Source: Strigamia acuminata
Taxonomy: Eukaryota; Arthropoda; Chilopoda; Geophilomorpha; Linotaeniidae
Assembly (NCBI GenBank): GCA_949358305.1
Contig: OX442314.1
Coordinates: 62,567,369 to 62,631,368, forward strand
DNA: 64,000 nucleotides
Direction of reading: 5' to 3'
In this document: one piece after another, positions 41,427 through 51,898 of the stretch
How the letters are laid out: every line of letters starts with the position of its first letter
Numbering within the stretch: position 1 is the first letter of the stretch
Made by a program: the position numbers and the translations under genes
The notes under the pieces: generated by a model
Databases searched by the model: none
What the model was told of the DNA's origin: nothing
What the model saw: only the letters and a program-made list of their open reading frames with translations

Positions 41427-41694
41427 GTCAGGCAGGACTAGGTTTTCTAAACTGAATTGAATTGACAACAGCATCATCCTTATTTAGTTATTTATTTGAT
41501 TTGAATGAATGATTTATATTTTAGGTTAATAAATGAACAAATGTAATAAGAGCTGTTGACCGAACATTTACATTAGTAAATGTCCGACTTTGAATAATAA
41601 AGCCAGTAGGCATTTTACATATAAAACCCTGTGTCATTCTTGATCAAATTCATGTCACGTAGGACTAAATCAATCCCCATTTAGCCACGTAACA
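41427..41694 (+). repeat. Gypsy-3 5' LTR, right part only
   Basis: The last 268 bp of the 502-bp LTR, from GGTCAGGCAGG to CACGTAACA, directly before the primer site of Gypsy-3. The missing 5' part would contain the promoter-proximal U3 region. Confidence 0.9.
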
Positions 41695-42236
41695 ACTGGT
41701 GGAGATGCGGTCTCGATTGTAGCCCGTTTAGATTTAAAATCCCATTAAAATTGGATTAAAATTGCCAAAATAATTTAATAAAAATCTAGAAATAATTAGT
41801 GAAAATTGCTGATTTTATAGCAATTATCTTGAATGACTCAGAGTTGGTAAAAACAAGTGAAGTCACAGCTTGAATATTTAATGTCATTGTGTGAAATAAT
41901 TTGCATTTTGGAAATGAAAATAGAGTTTGATTGTTGATTAGGGATTAATAAATTGATTTACAATTGTTATATTTAGAATAAATAAAATATATAGTGTATA
42001 AATACTAATTTTGATATTTATTTACAGGAAATTTTGTGAATTTATAGGAATTGAAAAATTGTTTTGAAATGTTATTGTTGGATTATTTTCTTTGTAATTT
42101 TGAGTGTAATATTTATGAATTATATGCTAATAACACTTTAAGTTTTCAGGTAATGAATTCGTGTTAGTGTATTCAGTGTTTAGAAAGAGATTAGTGCTAG
42201 TGAAGTGAATAAAAAAGTGCAATATAAGGCTTCAGT
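41695..42236 (+). other. Gypsy-3 leader
   Basis: AT-rich, begins AACTGGTGGAGATGCGG (primer site by position; tRNA not identified). Several TTTTCAG/CTTCAG sites near 42140 and 42230 could be splice acceptors. Confidence 0.5.
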
Positions 42237-43568
42237 GTGGATAAGCCAGTGAAATTGTCACAATTCAACTTGGATAATCTTCAGGATTTACAAAATTTGC
42301 AGTCACCTGAACCAAATTTGAAAAATATCACCACTAGAAGAAGTAAAAACGCTAAATCCGAATCTGACACTGAACCTCAGAAGGAAGATAAAGAAGTCCG
42401 ATCTCAACCTCAATCAATATTACAGAAATTGGATTTTGCTACTCCAGCAATAAAATTAATTCCACAAAAAGGTTTAGAAGAAATAATAAAGACATTTACA
42501 CCAGTAAAAACTAAACCAGTTCCAACCTCAATTAAACCAAATTTTCCGAAAATGACATCATCACAGACTCCAACGGACGTATTGACCGACTTACTGAAGA
42601 GTTTGGTAGTGCAGAAGCGACCTGTTGTCACTTATGATACAGAAAAGGGCAACATCGACCAATGGCTTGTGGCATATGAAGCTACAATAGGAACAGATGA
42701 TGAGAGAGTAAAACATCTAGCATTAGCCTTAAAGACTGATGGATTGGCATGGTTTGTGGAACAACTAAAGAAGAATCCGACATGGAAATGGACGGATTGG
42801 AAACCACAGATCGAGAAAAAATTTAGAAGAAGCCAAGAAAATGTTTACAATACTCTCCACTTCATGAAACACAAAGAGGGTACAGCAGATGCCTTCATGA
42901 AGAAAGTCTTGGCCGAATGTGCGTTTATTCTACCAGAAATGACTGAAACTCAGAAAATAAATTATGTTTACCAAGGTTTGAAGCCTGCAATGCAGAAGAT
43001 GATGATAACGGTATTTCCATCGACGTTAGAAGAAATGGAACAGAGACTTAAATTGTATGAAAGTCACAAAACAGAAGAACCAGCGGATCTACTGCTCACA
43101 ATGTTCAAAAAAGTTGTAGATGAAAAGGTGAACCCTACGACAACAGGTATACTGTCTGGAACAGGGGGATCCCCAGTAAGCTACGCCGAGTTATTAGCTG
43201 AAAATATCAAATTAAAACAGCAAAAGCTCGTAAGTGAGTCAGTAGAGCCACAACAATTGGTTCCATTATTCATACAAGGCGAGTGGTATATTCCAGCATC
43301 GCAGCGCGGACAGAACTTTAGAGGTAGATACAACAGAGGTAGACAGCGGTCAAATAGCAGTCCGACAACAACGCGTTCATGTGGATGTTGGCATCGTTAT
43401 GGTTGTGAACATAACACATCAGCGCCACAGGAGCAACAATCTCAAGAAAATAGAGGGAACCCAAATAACAGAAGGTGGTTTAAGAAGAAAAGGACACAAG
43501 GGGGCGGTAAAACGAACCCTAATCCTAAGCAGAACCCACAACAAGATCAACGAGAAGAGGAAAACTAG
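42237..43568 (+). CDS. gag: Gypsy-3 Gag
   Basis: Open from 42237 but the first ATG is at 42552 (MTSSQTPTDVLTD); the 105 codons before it have no ATG, so a start elsewhere or splicing is possible. Capsid-type region: VTYDTEKGNIDQWLVAYEAT, KTDGLAWFVEQLKK, a WTDWKPQIEKKFRR block. The C-terminus is Arg/Gln/Asn-rich (RGRYNRGRQR) and basic in place of a canonical CCHC knuckle. It ends at TAG 43566-43568, with pol in the -1 frame. Confidence 0.85.
   Translation: MDKPVKLSQFNLDNLQDLQNLQSPEPNLKNITTRRSKNAKSESDTEPQKEDKEVRSQPQSILQKLDFATPAIKLIPQKGLEEIIKTFTPVKTKPVPTSIKPNFPKMTSSQTPTDVLTDLLKSLVVQKRPVVTYDTEKGNIDQWLVAYEATIGTDDERVKHLALALKTDGLAWFVEQLKKNPTWKWTDWKPQIEKKFRRSQENVYNTLHFMKHKEGTADAFMKKVLAECAFILPEMTETQKINYVYQGLKPAMQKMMITVFPSTLEEMEQRLKLYESHKTEEPADLLLTMFKKVVDEKVNPTTTGILSGTGGSPVSYAELLAENIKLKQQKLVSESVEPQQLVPLFIQGEWYIPASQRGQNFRGRYNRGRQRSNSSPTTTRSCGCWHRYGCEHNTSAPQEQQSQENRGNPNNRRWFKKKRTQGGGKTNPNPKQNPQQDQREEEN
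43559..43565 (+). promoter_or_regulatory. Candidate -1 frameshift site GGAAAAC (Gypsy-3)
   Basis: It sits directly before the gag TAG, at the position where Gypsy-4 has GGGAAAC. It deviates from X-XXY-YYZ at one base, so efficiency may be low. Confidence 0.45.
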
Positions 43569-46500
43569 TGGGTCGGCCACAAGGAAGATGTCACCATCAA
43601 CAAGGAAGATGTTGTCATCCAAAGAAGAAAAGAAAGAATAGAAGAGAGAAGATAATCGTAGTCAAAATGAACATTTCAGAATCTCTATTGGAAATTCCAG
43701 TAATAGTGAACAACATGGAAGTCAAGGCAGTTATGGACACTGGAGGAAAACGCAACGTTATCAGCGAAGAGCTTGCTGAAGCTTTACAGTTGAAGTACCC
43801 GCCAAGCCCAAATATACGATTACAAGGGGTAAGCGGAGAACTCGTGACTCCAATAGGAAAAGCCAAGATGAACATTACAATTGGTGAATTAACATACAGG
43901 ATCGAGGTCCTGATTGTTAAAGGATTTCATTATGAATTACTGCTAAGTGACCCATTCATGCTGTTCGCGAAGTGCGTGTTAGACTACGACAAACAAAAAA
44001 TCTTTGTGGGCCGAACTAGTGGAAAGGAAGTGTCATTTCCAATGAATAAAACTTTTGTTGATCAGAATTATGTTGCGAGGGTAATGAAGAACATCACAAT
44101 TCCACCAATGCATGAGTGCATTGTTCCCATCTATTTGAATAAAGCAATAACATTGGACATGTTTGTACAACCATTACATAATGTCACTGATAGATTTGCT
44201 GTGATAGGTTGTAAAACTTTAACAGATTTCAAGAACGGAAAAGGCATCATTCGAGTGGCTAACCCAACCAAGAAGACAGTCTTTCTGAAGGAGAAGTCAG
44301 CAATCGCAAAAGCTTATTATGTGGTTGATGTTGGGGTGTTTGACGAAAAACAGGTACACTGTTTTGACTTTGACTCCTCAATAGCAAAAGACAAAATGAA
44401 TAAAGACCAACAAGAGCAAATGCGACAACTTCTTCAAAAGAATCAAGACAGATTTGCTGTTTCTGACAAGGATTTGGGAAGAGTTCAAGTGTATAAGCAT
44501 AAAATCGATACTGGAGACCATGAACCAATACATTTGCAACCGTATCGTCGTTCTATGAAGGAAAAAGAAGTCGAAGCTGAGGAAACAAAGAAATTGCTTG
44601 ATATGGGAGTGATAAGGGAATCAGAAAGTCCCTGGAGCGCGCCTGTATTGCTAATAAAGAAAAGAGATGGTAAGTGGAGATTTTGCGTTGATTGGAGACG
44701 TTTGAATGCGATAACAAAGAAAATGGTGTACCCATTGCCAAGAATAGATGACACTTTAGATCAGTTGGCAGGTGCACAGTTCTTCTCCATGATGGATCTT
44801 ATTCAAGGATATTATCAAGTCGAAATAGATGAACAAGATCGTGAAAAAACAGCGTTTACCACTTCAAGCGGACATTTTGAGTTTAACGTCCTAGGAATGG
44901 GATTATGCAATAGTCCAGCGGCTTTTCAAAAGTTAATGAATAAAGTTTTAGGCAACCTCCTAGGCAAAGTTTGTATAGCGTACATTGATGACCTTATCAT
45001 TTTCTCTAAAACATTCGATCAGCATTTGAAAGATCTAGACAATGTTTTCGACAAGCTTAGACAATCTAACTTAAAGGTGAAGTTGAGCAAGTGCACATTT
45101 GGGACAAACACCATTAAGTATTTGGGACATGTCGTGGACTCTGAGGGTATATCACCAGACCCTAGGAACTTGGAATCCGTCGCGAAGTTTCCAGTTCCTA
45201 CTAACCTCAAACTTCTTCGAGGATTCATAGGGCTCTGTTCGTATTACAGGAAGTTCATTCCAAGTTTTGCGGACATATCCAAGCCCTTAGTCAATTTGAC
45301 GAAGAAGGACGAGAAATTTGATTGGGGCCCACCTCATGATAAGGCCTTCAAAACATTGAGGACCGCCCTTATCACCGTGCCAGTGCTTGCGCACCCTAAT
45401 TTTGAAGAACCCTTCATGGTATCGACAGACGCGAGCGCATATGGTCTTGGAGCAGTGTTGAAACAGAAGATAAACAAACAAGAACATGTGATAGCTTATG
45501 CCAGCAGACTTCTCAGCCAAGCAGAACAGAATTACACAGCCACGGAAAGGGAATGTCTGGCTATTCTGTTTGGAATTGAAAAGTACCGACCTTATCTGTA
45601 TGGTAAGAAGTTCCAGATAATTACAGACCATTCGGCACTTCAATGGCTAAAATCAGTCAAAAACCCCAATGGCAGACTAGCTAGATGGAGCCTACAGCTA
45701 GTAGACTTTGATTTCGATGTGATCTACAAGAGCGGAAAAGCGCACAAAGATGCCGACGCCTTGAGTAGGATTCCAGAAGATTTAAGCGAGGAAGAAAACA
45801 AAATAGTTCCCTCACTTTTACTCGAACAGCTCGACCTTTCTGCTGAGCAGCGTAAGGACAAGAAGCTACTGGAATTGATCACCGCAATGAATCAAGTAGA
45901 GCAACTTCCGAAGAAGAGAAGACGTCCTCTAAAGCAGTTCGTCCTTCTCGATAACGTGTTGTTTAGGAAGAAAAATTCTCTGAATTCCCTAGACACGGAA
46001 GTAAATCTGTTATACGTTCCACAGCATTTGAAAACGGCCGTTCTTGAAGAAATGCATGATGGACTGACGGGTGCTCACTTGGGCCTAAACAAAACATGGA
46101 AGAGAATGAGAACAAGATTCTTCTGGCCCCGGATATATAAAGACGTTAGAAATTACGTACTTTCTTGTCCACATTGCGCGAGCTCGAAATCAATGACGAC
46201 AGCGCCAAAAGGTTTAATGCAGCCGTGGTCTACGATATCTAAGCCTTTCGAGAGGATTGGAATCGACACACTGGGAAGTTTTCCGACCTCCGACAAGGGC
46301 AACAAGTATGTTTTCGTAATGACAGATTATTTGTCGCGGACAGTGATTGCTAGAGCAGCTCCAGCATCAACAGCGTTGGAAGCAGCTAGAACTCTGCTTT
46401 ATGAGTTAATGTTGAAGGAAGGCAGTCCGAGAGAAATCCTGAGCGATAGAGGCACAGAATACAGAAACAAAATGGTGGAAGAAGTATCAAATATGTTTAA

Positions 46501-47512
46501 AGCCCTACATAAAACCACTTCAGGGTACCATCCAAGGACCAATGGCCTCACAGAAAGATTCAATGCGACGTTTGCAAAAATGTTGCAGATTTATGTTGAT
46601 AAGGACCAGAGGGACTGGGATGATTTTTTGCCATTTTTGCTTTTCTCGTATAATACCGGTGTGCACGAGACGACGGGATATACACCTTATTATCTTTTGA
46701 AAGGATATGAAGTTGATTTGAACGTGGACGTAAACCTCAACTTACCTCAAAAAGAATTTACCTTGCGAACCTCAAAATTCATCAGAGAAGCTAGGAAAAT
46801 AGCAAATGAAAGGTTGGAATGGCAAGGAGAAAAAAGCAGAAAAAGATTCGATCAAGGCCGAGTTCATGTGGAATTTGACCCAGGAGAATTAGTATATCTC
46901 AAAACACCCAATAGAAAAGTTGGGTTAAGTGAAAAACTCCTGCCACAATTCTCAGGCCCATACGAAATAGTAAGAAGAACCGCGCCAAATGACTACGAAA
47001 TTAGAAGTTCAAATGGAAAGAAAACAGATATTGTTAATATTGAACGATTAAAACCGTATAAACCCAGAGAAGAAATTCCAGCGGAGATATTAGAAGAATT
47101 GACAGCTAAAAAAGTCACATTTGCTGATGAAACTGCAACACAAAGTGAAAAACAACAAGAAATTGAAGAAAACACGTCAATTTCGCCAATTCCGATCGCT
47201 AAAGAACGATTTATTAGCGATGACGATCAAATTTCGTTAAAAACACTCTTTGAACCTGAAGAAAATACAACAAAAGTGTCAAATTTCCCAATTCCAAGCG
47301 AAAAAGAGCGATTAAAAGCGCTCTATGGACCGAAAGAAATTATGGAAAGATGGCAAAACGAAGACGAACGGAAAAACGAAGAAAATCAATTGCGAAAATC
47401 GCCGACAGGTGTCGCTGACGCAGTCGATGACGCGTCGCCACCTGAAATCGAGAGTTTCCGGTCACGTCGCCTTCGCAAACAGGCTCGTCGTGACTACAGT
47501 GGATTGTGTTAA
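43568..47512 (+). CDS. pol: Gypsy-3 Pol: protease, RT, RNase H, integrase
   Basis: 1314 codons with no break; numbering here is from 43568, though translation probably enters by frameshift. Protease AVMDTGGKRNVIS, RT with RRLNAITKKMVYPLPR and YIDD at 472-475, RNase H (STDASAYGLGAVL, TDHSALQWL, KDADALSR), integrase HHCC zinc region (HDGLTGAHLGL...CPHCASSK), D in IGIDTLGSF, D in LSDRGTEY, E in NGLTERFN, then a GPY/F module (PQFSGPYEIVRRTAPNDYEI). The C-terminal tail is charged. All catalytic residues are present, so this copy may be functional. Confidence 0.93.
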   Translation: MGRPQGRCHHQQGRCCHPKKKRKNRREKIIVVKMNISESLLEIPVIVNNMEVKAVMDTGGKRNVISEELAEALQLKYPPSPNIRLQGVSGELVTPIGKAKMNITIGELTYRIEVLIVKGFHYELLLSDPFMLFAKCVLDYDKQKIFVGRTSGKEVSFPMNKTFVDQNYVARVMKNITIPPMHECIVPIYLNKAITLDMFVQPLHNVTDRFAVIGCKTLTDFKNGKGIIRVANPTKKTVFLKEKSAIAKAYYVVDVGVFDEKQVHCFDFDSSIAKDKMNKDQQEQMRQLLQKNQDRFAVSDKDLGRVQVYKHKIDTGDHEPIHLQPYRRSMKEKEVEAEETKKLLDMGVIRESESPWSAPVLLIKKRDGKWRFCVDWRRLNAITKKMVYPLPRIDDTLDQLAGAQFFSMMDLIQGYYQVEIDEQDREKTAFTTSSGHFEFNVLGMGLCNSPAAFQKLMNKVLGNLLGKVCIAYIDDLIIFSKTFDQHLKDLDNVFDKLRQSNLKVKLSKCTFGTNTIKYLGHVVDSEGISPDPRNLESVAKFPVPTNLKLLRGFIGLCSYYRKFIPSFADISKPLVNLTKKDEKFDWGPPHDKAFKTLRTALITVPVLAHPNFEEPFMVSTDASAYGLGAVLKQKINKQEHVIAYASRLLSQAEQNYTATERECLAILFGIEKYRPYLYGKKFQIITDHSALQWLKSVKNPNGRLARWSLQLVDFDFDVIYKSGKAHKDADALSRIPEDLSEEENKIVPSLLLEQLDLSAEQRKDKKLLELITAMNQVEQLPKKRRRPLKQFVLLDNVLFRKKNSLNSLDTEVNLLYVPQHLKTAVLEEMHDGLTGAHLGLNKTWKRMRTRFFWPRIYKDVRNYVLSCPHCASSKSMTTAPKGLMQPWSTISKPFERIGIDTLGSFPTSDKGNKYVFVMTDYLSRTVIARAAPASTALEAARTLLYELMLKEGSPREILSDRGTEYRNKMVEEVSNMFKALHKTTSGYHPRTNGLTERFNATFAKMLQIYVDKDQRDWDDFLPFLLFSYNTGVHETTGYTPYYLLKGYEVDLNVDVNLNLPQKEFTLRTSKFIREARKIANERLEWQGEKSRKRFDQGRVHVEFDPGELVYLKTPNRKVGLSEKLLPQFSGPYEIVRRTAPNDYEIRSSNGKKTDIVNIERLKPYKPREEIPAEILEELTAKKVTFADETATQSEKQQEIEENTSISPIPIAKERFISDDDQISLKTLFEPEENTTKVSNFPIPSEKERLKALYGPKEIMERWQNEDERKNEENQLRKSPTGVADAVDDASPPEIESFRSRRLRKQARRDYSGLC

Positions 47513-47927
47513 GGTTTTCTGAGACGAACCGGGTTTACTGTGTGACTCAAAGAAACCTAAAGCATTAATAACAGCAGCAGTTGATTTGTGTGTGATTCCG
47601 TAAGTGAAAAGAGTGGATTTTGAACGAATTTGGCGAACAAATAGCTTAAAAACGAAACGAATTTATCGCGAATTTTGTGAAATAATAACATCGCGAAATG
47701 GAAATTTAGGCTTAAATAATTGTGTTAAAACTTCAAAATGAAATTTTAGTGTGTGCATACATTATCAAGTGACTAATTAGTTAAAAAATTGTTAAATTTA
47801 GTGTAAATTAGTGCAACATGAAATTTTAAATGAAATAACGAATGGAAATTGAAAAATTTTTGTGAAAATTTTGAATTAATGAAGTAATTTATTTTATTTT
47901 CTTTTCAAATAATATATTAGAATCCGA
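47513..47927 (+). other. Gypsy-3 spacer between pol and ORF3
   Basis: AT-rich, no frame of note. The corresponding Gypsy-4 spacer is about 740 bp. Confidence 0.5.
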
Positions 47928-49301
47928 ATGGACGAAATGGCAAGCAAATTTGATCGGATGGATGTGCGTAGTGATAGTGACAGCGATGCGGATTCGGTTT
48001 GCTCGATGCAAGTGGGCGATCTTTTGGAACGTCAACTTAAGAAAGGCGATGACTTGGAAATTTATTTAGCAAATAAGCCGAGCACAAGTAAAACTTTGGA
48101 CGAATTGGTTAACTGCCCACGCCCGTTTACAGAAGGAAAACAAAAGGCGGAGGAAGACAAAAAGAAATATGCAGGACCATTAACAAAGGGTGAAGAAGGC
48201 TTATTGCGTCGTCGTCGTAAAAATCGACAATTGAAACGAGATAAGAAAGCACAAAAGAAGAAAGTGTTTAATGAGCAATCGAAAAGAATCCGGGAAGAAG
48301 AAATGCGTCACACCGTTGATCGAAACAAACGCCGATTAAATGATTTGCGAATGGAGCACCGGAATATGGTCAACGCCATTAGAGCCAGGAAATTAAAAGG
48401 AGTGATGGGATTGCCCGACTATCAGTTGTGGAGAACAGGGGCGAATGCTTTGCTGATCCAGGAGGCGAAAATAAGGAAAAACATTTTAAAAGCCATCGCC
48501 TTAGCGAGAAGAGAGTCCTTCCAGGACCCTAGTGTAGTATTTCCTACTCCTATACGGGTATACCGTGTGGAGTTGGACGCTGCACGACAGGTCCAGGCTC
48601 TCGGACTTGCATTAGACTATAGTAATGCGCCAAAATATGACTTAGCATTCGACGCCGTAGGTTGTCCGCCGATTAAAGTCATGAACTATCAGATGGCAGC
48701 ATTAGGCGACCTAACGCCGGGACGACAGAGCTGGACGTATGACAGCGTCGTTGATCACTACCTCCAACTGTTAGAAGAGCGATATCCCATATTGGCACCA
48801 ATTCAATCTGAGTGGGTCTTCAAAATGGTGGACCCAGCTAAACGAAAGGAAGCGATCTATTGGCTAATGAAGAGACTTCCAAGTGCTCAAAAGAAGATTT
48901 GGGTGTTTCCAGTTCCTATTGAAGAGCATTGGCAGCTTTTCATAGTGGATTGGCGGAAAAAGCCAACCCAATACGTGCTTTATGACCCAAGTGGACCAAT
49001 AGAGCGCACATATCCAAAGTGGGAATCTTTAAGATACTCGTTGATGGATGCAGGAGTAAAGTTTCCAAACAAATTCATACGTTGGGACCCGCCACGTATG
49101 CACCAATTGGATAATGACAGCTGTGGCCCAACCATACTCTACTTCGTTAGAAGATACGTTGAAGACCGGGACTTAATGCAGTTTGGGGAGCCGTGTGAGT
49201 TACGCTTACGATTTGTGTATGAGATTGCAAATCGTGAAATTCTCCCATTCGAGTTGATCAAAGAAGAGGATAAGAAGGATCAAGCGGAAGGAGGAGAGTG
49301 A
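47928..49301 (+). CDS. Gypsy-3 ORF3: Ulp1/C48-like cysteine peptidase
   Basis: 457 codons from ATG (MDEMASKFDRMDVRSDSDSD). Residues about 85-160 are very basic and coiled-coil-like (LLRRRRKNRQLKRDKKAQKK). The C-terminal half is a Ulp1-type fold: KIWVFPVPIEEHWQLFIVDW with His334, LYDPSG with Asp353, HQLDNDSCGPTILYF with Gln393 and Cys399. The Gln-x5-Cys spacing and the His-Asp distance fit SUMO/Ubl-specific C48 proteases. Such enzymes cleave ubiquitin-like tags or precursor polyproteins; the substrate here is unknown. A third ORF after pol is the usual place for accessory genes. The gene looks intact. Confidence 0.8.
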   Translation: MDEMASKFDRMDVRSDSDSDADSVCSMQVGDLLERQLKKGDDLEIYLANKPSTSKTLDELVNCPRPFTEGKQKAEEDKKKYAGPLTKGEEGLLRRRRKNRQLKRDKKAQKKKVFNEQSKRIREEEMRHTVDRNKRRLNDLRMEHRNMVNAIRARKLKGVMGLPDYQLWRTGANALLIQEAKIRKNILKAIALARRESFQDPSVVFPTPIRVYRVELDAARQVQALGLALDYSNAPKYDLAFDAVGCPPIKVMNYQMAALGDLTPGRQSWTYDSVVDHYLQLLEERYPILAPIQSEWVFKMVDPAKRKEAIYWLMKRLPSAQKKIWVFPVPIEEHWQLFIVDWRKKPTQYVLYDPSGPIERTYPKWESLRYSLMDAGVKFPNKFIRWDPPRMHQLDNDSCGPTILYFVRRYVEDRDLMQFGEPCELRLRFVYEIANREILPFELIKEEDKKDQAEGGE

Positions 49302-49710
49302 AGTGAACTTTAACTTCTTTAAGTGAATAAGTGTAAAATCAACACGAACTTTGAACATTTTTTTTTGTGTGTGTGTTTTTTTTATTTTATAGAAAATTGA
49401 AAACTGAAAAAAAGTAATATAAAACAAAAAAACCAAAAAGTGTTGTCATTGATGAAAAGTGTTAATTTTATTTAATTTTAAACTTTGAATATTATTTCCA
49501 ATGTAAAAGTGTAATAAAAAGTGACTATGACATTTATAAACATTGAAAAGTGAGTTATATGATATTTTTGTAAAAATAAGGATGATGAAAAGAGATTCTC
49601 AAAATTGTAAAATTGAGTTTATGATTTGAATTTTTTTAATGTGAAAGGAGATGCGTTAGTTAGAACAATTCATTGTTTTTCGAGAGACCGAAAAAATTAA
49701 AGGGGGGGGC
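49302..49710 (+). other. Gypsy-3 3' UTR and polypurine tract
   Basis: AT-rich, ending in AAAGGGGGGGGC before the LTR, the plus-strand primer. Confidence 0.7.
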
Positions 49711-50212
49711 TGTTACGCGGTAGAGCCGTACCGTGTATCGGCTGGCTCTGCTCGCTCTGTTTAGGCATTTAATACAATGAATTCTCACTAGACGGCGCTG
49801 TGCACCTAATAAGATGCACAGACCGTTCAACTTAGTTGATAGGGGGAATAGGAGTTTACTTAGTGAGTTGATTAAGCCAGAGAGCTCAGATCTCTTTTGA
49901 GTCTCAACCTGTTACCTTCACCTACTACTGCCAGCCGGTTGACGGTCAGGCAGGACTAGGTTTTCTAAACTGAATTGAATTGACAACAGCATCATCCTTA
50001 TTTAGTTATTTATTTGATTTGAATGAATGATTTATATTTTAGGTTAATAAATGAACAAATGTAATAAGAGCTGTTGACCGAACATTTACATTAGTAAATG
50101 TCCGACTTTGAATAATAAAGCCAGTAGGCATTTTACATATAAAACCCTGTGTCATTCTTGATCAAATTCATGTCACGTAGGACTAAATCAATCCCCATTT
50201 AGCCACGTAACA
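49711..50212 (+). repeat. Gypsy-3 3' LTR
   Basis: 502 bp, identical as far as seen to 39442-39943, and followed by ATAT at 50213-50216. Confidence 0.92.
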
Positions 50213-50410
50213 ATATTACTTTAATCCTTAGCCGTGTGTGTTACGGCATTTGTTTACATTTATACTTTGTATTTCACCCACAAGGTGGCGCTGTATACCT
50301 ATGGGTCATGTGATTGCAAAGAATAAATTCTCACTTACTGTTTTGTTTCTGACCAGTAAAGACTGTGTGCTTCTTTTCAACCACTAATGTTTTTCCACAC
50401 CACTGTGAGT

Positions 50411-51898
50411 TTACACAAGTTTAATGCATAAACCAACATCGTCGACCACGTAGAACTCGACACCCGTCAATTTCACGTTTGCGCTTTCTACATCACATCT
50501 CGTTCGTCCGCGGTAGCGACTTGCGTCCTGATTAAACCCTTCGATCACGTATTCGTAGTCCGGCTCCTCGATCTTCGTACGTTGCGAAAACGTCTTACTA
50601 ATTAGACACACGGCGCTTTGCGTATCGATTCCCGCGCTGCATTTCTTTCCATCGACCCACATCATGGTCTCGAATTCTGGCTGCATCTCCTCGGCTTCGA
50701 TTTTGTAAATCTTCTTCGTTTTAACGTCCAACTTGTCCTTTGATGGCTGCTTCCGCTCTTTCTTCGGCTCTGGACACGCGTTTGCCATGTGCCCAAACCC
50801 GTTACAATTGAAGCTTTTTACTCCATTTGGACACGCATTCGCCAGGTGGCCCGATTCGTGGCATTTAAAACATTTCAGCTCGTTCGGACAATCTGATTTC
50901 TGGTGCCCCTTCTCGCCGCACCTAAAACACTTCGGCCCCGCGTCGAATCCCCTTCCGTTTGGCTTCGCCACGCTTGGCCTCGACTTCGCTTCAATCGTTG
51001 TCCCCTTCGCTCGCGCTTCCAAGTCTTGCGCCGTTCCAACCATATCGCTGATGTATTGATATTTGATGACGTACATCGGCGCTGTTGCCGATTTGCTCTT
51101 TAATCTGTCTAGCAAGTAATTCTGCGCGTCGTTGATCGACATTCCCAATCGTTTGCACGTGGCCCATTTTTGTCGCAAATAGGTTTCGGTAGTCTCGTCG
51201 TTCTTCTGCGGTGCTCGAATCAATTTTTCTTTGTCTTCGTACGACAACTGCCGATCTGGGAAATTCTTTGTTAACTCAACCGCCCATACGTCGAAGTTCC
51301 GGATCGTTGTGCCCGCGCTGTCTTGCCACACTTTCGCTGGTCCCTCTAACGCTGCTGCCGCCGTAGTTACGTTCGTCCAATGGTACTCCTTCGCGTATTC
51401 ACGAACGTCCTGTAACCATTGCGTGGTCGTACGCAGCTCGCTTCGAGTGCCCGAAAATCGTGGTAATTTTGGCGCGTTCTTAACTTCTTTCTTCTCTTTC
51501 GGCGCCTCTGGTTTCGTCTGCATCGCTAGCATCGTCTCCGTCATTTGTTTTATCATCTTTTGCACTTGATCCGCACTAAATCCGCCGTTCGTCACCGCTT
51601 CTATTGGTACATTTTCTTCTATCTTCGGATCGTTGTCTTCTACTTTCTCTTCGTCTTTCTCTTCTTCTTCTTTGTCGTCGTCATCTTCGTCGTCGCTTTC
51701 TACTCGTTCTACGATTCCCGCTTTCGTACGTAATGCGCGCCATAATTGTCCCAACATGTCTGTTTTTAACTTCTGTGGCACAATTTTTCGCTCCCGTAAT
51801 AGCGGTCTAATCTCTCGGGTCCTCAGCACGTTTAAATCTTCGTACGTTGGAATCTCTTTACGTTGGATTTTTGCTAATACTGCTTCTGCGACGGCCAT
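50411..51898 (-). CDS. gag: Gypsy-2 Gag with zinc knuckles and protease-like end (full copy)
   Basis: 495 codons from ATG 51898 (MAVAEAVLAKIQRKEIPTYE). An acidic Glu/Asp run is followed by a capsid-type region (LPRFSGTRSELRTTTQWLQD, ALEGPAKVWQDS), then CFRCGEKGHQKSDC and CFKCHESGHLANAC, plus a third knuckle lacking its first Cys (SFNCNGFGHMANAC). A protease-like segment has GIDTQSAVC where DTGS or DSGA would be expected. It ends just where the Copia-4 LTR begins, so the rest of pol is gone. Confidence 0.85.
   Translation of the reverse strand: MAVAEAVLAKIQRKEIPTYEDLNVLRTREIRPLLRERKIVPQKLKTDMLGQLWRALRTKAGIVERVESDDEDDDDKEEEEKDEEKVEDNDPKIEENVPIEAVTNGGFSADQVQKMIKQMTETMLAMQTKPEAPKEKKEVKNAPKLPRFSGTRSELRTTTQWLQDVREYAKEYHWTNVTTAAAALEGPAKVWQDSAGTTIRNFDVWAVELTKNFPDRQLSYEDKEKLIRAPQKNDETTETYLRQKWATCKRLGMSINDAQNYLLDRLKSKSATAPMYVIKYQYISDMVGTAQDLEARAKGTTIEAKSRPSVAKPNGRGFDAGPKCFRCGEKGHQKSDCPNELKCFKCHESGHLANACPNGVKSFNCNGFGHMANACPEPKKERKQPSKDKLDVKTKKIYKIEAEEMQPEFETMMWVDGKKCSAGIDTQSAVCLISKTFSQRTKIEEPDYEYVIEGFNQDASRYRGRTRCDVESANVKLTGVEFYVVDDVGLCIKLV

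Larger units (their letters stand above)
41427..50212 (+). mobile_element. Gypsy-3: Ty3/gypsy element with Ulp1-type ORF3
   Basis: Partial 5' LTR, TGGTGGAGATGCGG primer-site candidate (41697-41710), gag, pol, ORF3, AGGGGGGGG purine tract (49701-49709) and a complete 3' LTR. The proteins are close relatives of Gypsy-4. Confidence 0.92.
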
